Part shown: piece by piece, positions 18,297 through 24,728 of the stretch
How the letters are laid out: the number at the start of each line of letters is the position of its first letter
Numbering within the stretch: the stretch's first letter is position 1
Source of the DNA: [Lactobacillus] rogosae
GTDB taxonomy: Bacteria; Bacillota; Clostridia; Lachnospirales; Lachnospiraceae
Direction: 5' to 3'
Length of the DNA stretch: 64,000 nt
NCBI GenBank assembly: GCA_900112995.1
Contig: FONU01000018.1
Coordinates: 17,328 to 81,327, forward strand
Program-made: the position numbers and the translations under genes
Notes under the pieces: generated by a model
Seen by the model: only the letters and a program-made list of their open reading frames with translations
Databases searched by the model: none
What the model was told of the DNA's origin: nothing

Positions 18297-19361
18297 ATGA
18301 ATGATACACGACAGGCATTAGAAAAAGATGTAAGAGATAATTTATTATTGCTGTATGATTTTGATAAAGATTATGATGTAAAGTTATTGAAATATTCAGA
18401 AAATGTTATATTCAAAATTACATTTAAAGAAGCTTTTCCTGTAGTATTGCGTATACACAGACCGGGGTATCACAATATAGAAGAACTGGAAGGCGAAATA
18501 TTATGGATGGACGAAATCCACCGTGATACAGATGTGGAACTTCCAGTCGTATATCGTGGCAGGGATGGCAGATTTCTTCAAAAAATGACTACATTTTCTG
18601 GTGAAGAAGTATATGTTTCAGTTATATCATTTCTTGAAGGAAGCCCACTTGGTGAGCTTAAAGATGACGAACTTATAAAAGGACTTGAAAGCCTTGGAGA
18701 AATAACAGCGAAGCTTCATATGCAGTCAATTAATAGAGATAAGAGTGTTGTTATTAAGAGATTTTACTGGGATATCAACAATCTTTTTGGCGACAATAAC
18801 GATGGAATATGGGGCTCGTGGCGTGATTATAAGGCTTTAACTAAAGAGCAGTACAGGATACTTGAAAAATGTACATCTGTAATGAAGGACAAACTTAATT
18901 ATTATGGCAGAAGCAATGAAAAATTCGGACTTATCCACGCAGATTTACATTTTTATAATGTGATTAATAATAATGGTGTCAACCAGATAATAGATTTTGA
19001 TGACAGCGGTTATGGATTTTATATGTATGATATGGGCTGTGCACTTGTTACTTATTCGGGAAATCTGACAAAGCTTGAAGGAGCGTGGGTAAGAGGCTAT
19101 GAGAAAGTAAGAAAATTATCAGACGAAGACAAGAAGTTTATACCGATGTTCGTATTATTAAGGCGTATTACAAGACTTGCGTGGCTTGCGACTCATAGTG
19201 ACAGTGACACAGCCAAGACTGTAGATGATGAATATCTGGATGTCACTATTGATATGGCTAAGGAGTGGTTAAAAGCCAATACCAAGGTAGCTGTTATTAC
19301 GGGTGCGGCTGGCGGAATAGGCTATGGAATTGCAAAAAAATTCTTAGAGTCTTGCAAGTGA
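18297..19361 (+). CDS. APH-family small-molecule kinase, with foreign C-terminal tail
   Basis: A protein kinase-like phosphotransferase (aminoglycoside phosphotransferase/choline kinase superfamily) of 354 residues from ATG 18297. The Brenner motif HADLHFYN starts at His214, with Asp216 as the catalytic base, and IIDFDDSGYG supplies the metal-binding aspartate. The natural domain ends near KEWLKAN. The last roughly 23 residues (VAVITGAAGGIGYGIAKKF...) are the nucleotide-binding N-terminus of a short-chain dehydrogenase, so a deletion has welded two genes together. By analogy with hydroxylysine kinase beside its phospho-lyase, it may phosphorylate a hydroxy-amine; antibiotic resistance is unlikely. 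Confidence 0.83.
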   Translation: MNDTRQALEKDVRDNLLLLYDFDKDYDVKLLKYSENVIFKITFKEAFPVVLRIHRPGYHNIEELEGEILWMDEIHRDTDVELPVVYRGRDGRFLQKMTTFSGEEVYVSVISFLEGSPLGELKDDELIKGLESLGEITAKLHMQSINRDKSVVIKRFYWDINNLFGDNNDGIWGSWRDYKALTKEQYRILEKCTSVMKDKLNYYGRSNEKFGLIHADLHFYNVINNNGVNQIIDFDDSGYGFYMYDMGCALVTYSGNLTKLEGAWVRGYEKVRKLSDEDKKFIPMFVLLRRITRLAWLATHSDSDTAKTVDDEYLDVTIDMAKEWLKANTKVAVITGAAGGIGYGIAKKFLESCK

Positions 19362-19446
19362 TGATGCAGAGTATGTTACAGGCACAGCCAATATAATAGA
19401 TGGTGGTAACATAATTCCTGAGACTGGGGTTATGGGTACAGAGTAA
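19284..19446 (+). pseudogene. Remnant of a short-chain dehydrogenase/reductase, internal deletion
   Basis: The bases 19284-19350 encode the TGxxxGIG Rossmann start of an SDR (VITGAAGGIGYG), in frame with the kinase. From 19351, one base out of phase, the sequence encodes the family's C-terminal end: LASDDAEYVTG...IDGG...GVMGTE, stopping at TAA 19444-19446. The middle of a normal SDR (about 200 residues, with the YxxxK active site) is missing. The kinase reading frame runs into the remnant and stops at 19361. The lost enzyme was probably a step of the PLP enzyme/kinase pathway. Confidence 0.8.
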
Positions 19447-19476
19447 ATAATATATTTGTGTAGGAGCTGGTGAAGT

Positions 19477-20403
19477 ATGGTAAATGTTGTTATGACTGCA
19501 CTTGTGTATCTGCTGACTATGGTGATGTCGTATATTTTAAAAAGAGCAGGGCTGTTTCATAAAGAAGACAAAAAGGTGTTGTCAAACCTGATATTTTATA
19601 TTACTCTGCCAGCTTCTTTAATAAGCAGCTTCGCTGGGGCAGAAGTAAATGTATACTATGTAATAGCGATACTGCTGGGATTTCTGGTTAATACGGTTAT
19701 GGTGATATCAGGACAGATAGTTTCGGCTGATAAAAGTCCTGAATTAAAGGCAATATATTCGGTTAATGCTTCGGGATTTAATATGGCCTGTATTGCAATT
19801 CCATTCTTATCAACCTTTTATCCAGCAGGTGTGCCTTATCTATGTATGTTTGATGTCGGAGATTCTTTTTATACATTGGGAACAACCTATGCAATAGGCA
19901 AAATGAGACTTAATGGAGGCAGTAAAGATAAAAATGAGAATTATGTATTAACAATTTTAAAAGGATTGTTAACATCAGTTTCATTTGATACATATATGAT
20001 TATGACAATACTGTCATTTCTTAATTGCAGGCTTCCGGATTTTGTAACGATGGCAGCAGATTTCTGTGGAAAAGGAAACGGATTTCTTACAATGATAATG
20101 ATAGGTGTGTCATTAGAACTTCATATGAGCAGAGAGTCTGCAAAAGAAGTGATAACACTGCTTTCAATGCGTTATGTTATTGGTATTATTGCAGCTGTGC
20201 TTATATATTGCGTACTTCCGGCACCGCTAGTTATGAGACAGATATTAGCGGCGGCAATGTTCGCATCATCAGCGGCTGTGTCAATAATATATAGCGAGAG
20301 GCTGGGTGTATCTACCGATATAGCGGCGGCGTTAAATCCGATATCTACGATACTTATGATTCCTATTATGTCACTGGTGGTGATGGGGACTATGGGGAGG
20401 TAG
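19477..20403 (+). CDS. AEC-family transporter (auxin efflux carrier / malate permease type)
   Basis: A 308-residue integral membrane protein with about ten hydrophobic helices in two repeats. VKRAG-like LKRAGLFHKEDKKVLSNLIFY near the N-terminus and VNASGFNMACIAIPFL are typical of the AEC family (YwkB/MleP relatives), which move organic anions by secondary transport. It follows the dehydrogenase remnant by 30 bases and may have carried the substrate or product of the kinase/PLP-enzyme cluster. AGGAG lies upstream of ATG 19477. Confidence 0.86.
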   Translation: MVNVVMTALVYLLTMVMSYILKRAGLFHKEDKKVLSNLIFYITLPASLISSFAGAEVNVYYVIAILLGFLVNTVMVISGQIVSADKSPELKAIYSVNASGFNMACIAIPFLSTFYPAGVPYLCMFDVGDSFYTLGTTYAIGKMRLNGGSKDKNENYVLTILKGLLTSVSFDTYMIMTILSFLNCRLPDFVTMAADFCGKGNGFLTMIMIGVSLELHMSRESAKEVITLLSMRYVIGIIAAVLIYCVLPAPLVMRQILAAAMFASSAAVSIIYSERLGVSTDIAAALNPISTILMIPIMSLVVMGTMGR

Positions 20404-20425
20404 GTAAATATAAGACAAGACGGAC

Positions 20426-20566
20426 GTTGTGCGAGGGTGTTATATTACCGCTGGGCACGCTCTCGCTGCTTGTAGCCGTAGCGGACACGTAAGCGGCTAA
20501 AGGACAGCCGCTAAGTGCCGACGGCTGCAAAAGCACCCAGCTTGCAATATGACAGCCTCGCACAAC
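20426..20566. other. GC-rich 141-nt fold-back element (candidate structured RNA or MITE)
   Basis: A 21-bp outer stem (20426-20446 with 20546-20566; one mismatch, one G-U) encloses further nested helices: GCTGGG/CCCAGC (20450/20536), TGCTT/AAGCA then GTAGCCGT/ACGGCTGC (20472/20521), and AGCGGCT/AGCCGCT (20492-20498/20506-20512) closed by AAAGGAC. The GC content is conspicuously above the AT-rich flanks. It does not encode a plausible protein. It sits between the AEC gene and fic. The following bases 20567-20655 repeat GGCGATATTT/GGTGATATTT and end with GCCGTGGC plus seven T residues. Confidence 0.6.
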
Positions 20567-20670
20567 TGTGCGTTGGCGATATTTACGTGTTGCGTAGGAG
20601 GCACGGTGATATTTTCTTAAGAAATATAAGGAAATGTAGCCGTGGCTTTTTTTATGTTCAATTTTGGGGA

Positions 20671-20765
20671 TAGTGTAATAATTGTGTAGATGTATTTTGG
20701 GGATAGTGTAATTACAGGGGATAATAGTGTAATTTTAGTGAAAAATAGTGTAATAATAGTGTAAT
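20671..20765 (+). promoter_or_regulatory. Five phased TAGTGTAAT repeats upstream of fic (candidate operator array)
   Basis: Exact copies of TAGTGTAAT start at 20671, 20704, 20725, 20746 and 20757. The spacings are 33, 21, 21 and 11 bases, close to whole helical turns, so all copies face the same side of the DNA. The array ends 16 bases before the first possible fic start. It looks like a cooperative binding site; the Fic protein has a C-terminal DNA-binding-like domain and could bind it itself. Confidence 0.6.
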
Positions 20766-20780
20766 TTTAGTGGAAAAAAT

Positions 20781-21938
20781 ATGAGGGGGATTGTATTATA
20801 TATTTATGAGGATATATGTAAGGAGATGATGTTATTAGTGATAAAGGCTGTTTTAAATAACGATATTGTACGAATGATAACTAATATTGTACAGAATAAA
20901 TTTACGCTTAATAATATAAAATTACCAGCTATTACGAGAAATAAACTTCGTAAGAATTCTAAGAAAAAGAGTTCGTATGCTTCTAATAAAATAGAGGGAA
21001 ATCCGTTGACGGAAAAGCAGGTAAGCGATGTTATAGATAAAGATGAGCATAAGCATTTTTTAAAGCCAGAGCAGGAAGTTCGTAATTATTATATGGCACT
21101 GAATTATCTTGAGGAGCAGATAGCTAAGAAAGCACCATTTACAAAGGAACTTATATTAAAGGTCCAGTCAATTGTAGAAAAAGGGGCATCTAAAGAAAAA
21201 ATAGGTTTAAGGGGTGCAATGCCGCCGGGATATTTATTTGCTGTGTATGATTCTGAGACACAGGAAGCAGAATATATACCACCAGAGTATAATGAGATAC
21301 CTGAATTATTAGATGAACTTGTTGAGTATGTTAATACAACTGATGACCATCCACTTATTATAGCGGCAATTGTTCATTATCAGATAATTACAATACACGC
21401 ATTTGAAGATGGTAATGGAAGAACAGCGAGACTGCTTTCAGGATATATATTAGATTATTATGGTTATGGATTTCAGGGTATAGGCTCATTAGAGGAATAT
21501 TTTGCATATGACTCAGATGAATACTATAGTTCATTACAAATGGGTCTGCCAGCATTGTACTATATGGGGCGCGAAAATCCACCTCATCCAGAGATATGGA
21601 TAACGTATTTTTTGAGAATGATGGAATTATATTCTAATAAGGTCTGCGAGTTATCAATGGAAACCAATAAGCAGAGTGAACAAGTTAATTTATCTTATCT
21701 TAATAAGAAGGATAAAGAATTATTAGCATATTTAATAGAGAATAAAATGTATGAATTTAAGCCTGTTGATGTGGCAGGAGCATTGAAAGTTACTAATAAG
21801 ACCGTTATTAACAGATGTGCGAAATTATATTCTAATGGATTTGTAGTTCCTGTTATTACAGGGGTAAGAATTATGGCATATAGATTGACAGATTACACAA
21901 TAAGTAATGCAGATACAATATTAAAGAACATTTTGTAA
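20781..21938 (+). CDS. fic: Fic-family AMPylase with N-terminal autoinhibitory motif
   Basis: A Fic protein of up to 385 residues. The catalytic motif HAFEDGNGRTAR starts at His206 and is complete, so transfer of AMP from ATP to a protein hydroxyl is expected. SNKIEG (Ser68 to Gly73) fits the class II inhibitory helix (S/T)xxxE(G/N), with Glu72 blocking the active site. The C-terminal 100 residues (YLNKKDKELLAYLIENK... then VTNKTVINRCAKLY) look like a winged helix. ATG 20781 has only a weak ribosome site; GTG 20838, with AAGGAG 12 bases upstream, is a possible shorter start. The gene is isolated and preceded by the phased repeat array. The target protein is unknown. Confidence 0.88.
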   Translation: MRGIVLYIYEDICKEMMLLVIKAVLNNDIVRMITNIVQNKFTLNNIKLPAITRNKLRKNSKKKSSYASNKIEGNPLTEKQVSDVIDKDEHKHFLKPEQEVRNYYMALNYLEEQIAKKAPFTKELILKVQSIVEKGASKEKIGLRGAMPPGYLFAVYDSETQEAEYIPPEYNEIPELLDELVEYVNTTDDHPLIIAAIVHYQIITIHAFEDGNGRTARLLSGYILDYYGYGFQGIGSLEEYFAYDSDEYYSSLQMGLPALYYMGRENPPHPEIWITYFLRMMELYSNKVCELSMETNKQSEQVNLSYLNKKDKELLAYLIENKMYEFKPVDVAGALKVTNKTVINRCAKLYSNGFVVPVITGVRIMAYRLTDYTISNADTILKNIL

Positions 21939-22027
21939 GCTGATTGCAAGCTATATATGTTAATATTAATCATATTACAATTATTACAATGTTAAGAGAA
22001 TTAGTGAGAGTAAAAGAGGTGGTGTTA

Positions 22028-22699
22028 GTGTACAGGATAATGATTGTGGAAGATGACAGGGAATTAAGGGAGACATTAAAGGAACTGCTTATCTTAAAGA
22101 ATTATGACGTTATAACGTCGGGAAGTGTTAAAGAATTTGATGAGCATACGGATATATATGATATGTATCTGCTTGATGTGAAGCTTCCTGATGGTGATGG
22201 GTTTGACATTTGTGAAAGAATAAGACATAACAGCGATGCACCGATTATATTTATTACCTCGTGCGATGATGAGGAATCTATTATAAAAGGGCTTGATATG
22301 GGCGGAGATGACTATGTGACGAAACCATTTCATAATGCGGTGCTGTTATCAAGAATAAGTGCCAATCTGCGAAGAAGAGATATGAATTCAGGTGATGTCT
22401 ATAATAAAGGAAGCCTGTCAGTGCATTTTGACCAGTATAAGCTTTATCGTGACGGCAAAGAGCTTAAGCTATCATCAAATGAATGGGATATTATAAAGAT
22501 ATTGATTGAGAATAAAGGCAGGGTTGTAAGGCGTGATGTGTTCTTTGACAGACTGTGGGATATGCACGGCAATTATGTGGAATATAACACACTGACAGTT
22601 ACAATGAGCAGATTAAAAGCAAAGCTTGGAACATTCTCAGATGAGCATATTCCATATATTGAAACAATAAGAAATGTAGGATACCGCTGGATAGTATAA
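22028..22699 (+). CDS. OmpR-family response regulator
   Basis: A 223-residue regulator. The receiver domain has the acidic pair in MIVEDD, the phosphoacceptor Asp50 in LLDVKLPDGDGFD, the Thr/Ser switch in FITS, and Lys in VTKPF. The winged-helix output domain (about 130-223) ends GYRWIV. GTG 22028 is chosen because AGAGG lies eight bases upstream and it yields the canonical family length; the longer frame from 21944 is without support. It is encoded 16 bases before its kinase, and the pair precedes an ABC exporter, as in BceRS-BceAB-type peptide-antibiotic response modules. Confidence 0.92.
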   Translation: MYRIMIVEDDRELRETLKELLILKNYDVITSGSVKEFDEHTDIYDMYLLDVKLPDGDGFDICERIRHNSDAPIIFITSCDDEESIIKGLDMGGDDYVTKPFHNAVLLSRISANLRRRDMNSGDVYNKGSLSVHFDQYKLYRDGKELKLSSNEWDIIKILIENKGRVVRRDVFFDRLWDMHGNYVEYNTLTVTMSRLKAKLGTFSDEHIPYIETIRNVGYRWIV

Positions 22700-22715
22700 A
22701 AAGAGGGGGAAAGCT

Positions 22716-23900
22716 ATGGGAATAGTTAGAATTACAGAAGAAGATGTTAAGAAAAACGTAAGAAATTATAGAATAAAACAGACATTTTTCGTGTTAGGAG
22801 TAATGGCTGTAAGTGTGATTATAATAGTGTCGTTAATTGTATATTATAATATTAAACAAAGGGCTCTTGTTGGAGCTCTTTATTTGTCAGATGAGAATTC
22901 GGCAGTACAGCTTGTTAATAACCTGATGTATCTTAATATTAATAAGTATACGTTACAGGCAGGCTCTGATGCAATGCTTGAGGCAGGATATTCAGCTAAA
23001 GGCTACACATATTTATTAAGGATAAATGGAGAGCTTGTAAGTTATATTGTAATAGCTTTAATACTTGCTGTAATTCTTATATACGGTCTTATCAGCTGTT
23101 ATAAGATTGGCAAGAAAGATTATATGGGACAGATTAAGCTGATTGCAGGAAAGAATGTTGCTTTGAAGGACGAGCTTAATAAAGAACACGAATATAATAA
23201 AATACAATATAAGAAAATGCAGGAGTTTGTTGAGAATATAGCACACCAGATTAAGACACCGCTGTCTGTAATTACAATGAAGCTTGAGATGATACAGGAA
23301 TTATGCGGCATTAATGAAGATATATGCAGACTGATAACAGATTGTACGAAGAATACATTTAAAATTAAGATGTTTATTAAGAAATTACTAGACATAAGCC
23401 GTATAGAGTCAGGAAAAATCACACTTTCATCAGATGAGATAGTTATTGATTATATAGTTGAGGAGAGTGTGGAGTGCGCGGTTGATGATAAGCAGAAAGT
23501 GTCGGTTAATTATGGCAATGAAGACAGACATAGAAAGATGTATGCAGATGAGGGCTGGCTTTTAGAGGCGTTGATTAATGTTATAAGTAACTGTTATGAA
23601 CATATTAACCAGAAGAAGGATGGTATGGTCTATATAGATATAAGCAGTAATTCAGAGGTATGTATGATAACTATATCTGATAATGGAGATGGAATACAGG
23701 ATTGTGATATAGCAGGAATATTTGACAGATTTATGAGCAGGAAAAGTCAGGACGAATTCCACGCAGGAATAGGACTTAACCTGTCGAAACTTATAATAGA
23801 AGCACACCACGGAAATATAAGGGCAGGCAATAGTGACAAGTATGGAGGGGCACAATTTAAAATAATACTGCCATTATATAAATTTAAGGGCAAATTGTAA
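22716..23900 (+). CDS. Sensor histidine kinase with two membrane helices
   Basis: A 394-residue kinase. Helix 1 (about 22-46) and helix 2 (about 108-130) enclose a short extracellular loop of about 60 residues. The phosphoacceptor is His177 in IAHQIKTPLSV. The ATPase domain shows NVISNCYEH (N box), ISDNGDGI (G1) and GIGLNLSK (G2). GAGGGGGAAAG precedes ATG 22716. With so small a sensor loop, it may sense through the neighbouring transporter, as BceS-type kinases do; this is family-level inference. Confidence 0.91.
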   Translation: MGIVRITEEDVKKNVRNYRIKQTFFVLGVMAVSVIIIVSLIVYYNIKQRALVGALYLSDENSAVQLVNNLMYLNINKYTLQAGSDAMLEAGYSAKGYTYLLRINGELVSYIVIALILAVILIYGLISCYKIGKKDYMGQIKLIAGKNVALKDELNKEHEYNKIQYKKMQEFVENIAHQIKTPLSVITMKLEMIQELCGINEDICRLITDCTKNTFKIKMFIKKLLDISRIESGKITLSSDEIVIDYIVEESVECAVDDKQKVSVNYGNEDRHRKMYADEGWLLEALINVISNCYEHINQKKDGMVYIDISSNSEVCMITISDNGDGIQDCDIAGIFDRFMSRKSQDEFHAGIGLNLSKLIIEAHHGNIRAGNSDKYGGAQFKIILPLYKFKGKL

Positions 23901-24047
23901 GTTGTATGTAAGTCGTGCAATATATAATACAGTCATAGCAATAAATAATAAATGTACAACAGTTAGTAATCAGACAGGCAGCAGTACATTAAGCAGTGAT
24001 GAAGTACAGCGGACAAGCCTGATAACAAAAGATAAGGAGGTGTGAAG

Positions 24048-24728
24048 ATGGAATACATATTGAAAGCAGAGGGTATATGCAGAACCTATCATACTGGAAC
24101 AGTTGAGGTACACGCATTGAAAAAATGCAACATTAATATTAAGAAAGGTGAATTTACCGCAATAGTAGGAAAGAGCGGTTCGGGTAAATCGACACTCTTG
24201 AGAATATTAGGAACGCTTGATAAGCCAGATGAGGGAAATGTATGTATAGATGGCATTAATATAGCTGAACTTAAGGATAAGCAGTTATCAAAGTTCAGAC
24301 GTGAGAATATCGGATATATATATCAGGATTACAGCCTTATACCAGAATATACTGCGTATGAGAATATAGTCCTGCCATTAATTCTTGACAATAAAGACAT
24401 TGACGGGGACGAAGTAAGGGAATTGATGAGTTCGTTGCAGATAGAATATTGTTATGAGAAATATCCGTATGAGATGTCAGGGGGTGAGCAGCAGAGGGTG
24501 GCAATAGCAAGGGCATTGATTAATCATCCGGCTGTTGTATATGCTGATGAACCAACTGGTAATCTTGATGCAGGAAGTTCAGAAAATGTAGCTGCAATGC
24601 TTGCATTAGCGGCAAGTAAATACCGCCAGACGATTATTATGGTAACACACGATAAGCAGATGGCTGGATATGCAGACAGGGTATTGAGTATTGTAGATGG
24701 AAATGTATCATCGGAGGTGAACGTATGA
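24048..24728 (+). CDS. ABC exporter ATPase (LolD/MacB/BceA type)
   Basis: A 226-residue ATPase: Walker A GKSGSGKST, Q-loop IYQDYSLIPEYTAYENI, signature MSGGEQQRVAIARAL, Walker B VVYADEPTGNLD. The VYxDEPTGNLD wording marks the MacB/BceA/LolD clade that works with FtsX-type permeases. ATG 24048 has AAGGAGG seven bases upstream; the GTG at 24042 would be too close. Its stop overlaps the permease start in an ATGA, so the pair is translationally coupled. Confidence 0.93.
   Translation: MEYILKAEGICRTYHTGTVEVHALKKCNINIKKGEFTAIVGKSGSGKSTLLRILGTLDKPDEGNVCIDGINIAELKDKQLSKFRRENIGYIYQDYSLIPEYTAYENIVLPLILDNKDIDGDEVRELMSSLQIEYCYEKYPYEMSGGEQQRVAIARALINHPAVVYADEPTGNLDAGSSENVAAMLALAASKYRQTIIMVTHDKQMAGYADRVLSIVDGNVSSEVNV

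Noticed and set aside
18297..19361. Aminoglycoside resistance
   Set aside because: The APH fold is shared with many metabolic kinases; context with a PLP enzyme and transporter favours metabolism.
20404..20670. Possible short peptide within the GC-rich element
   Set aside because: Every frame is interrupted or lacks a start with a ribosome site, and the symmetry of the sequence is explained by the stem structure.
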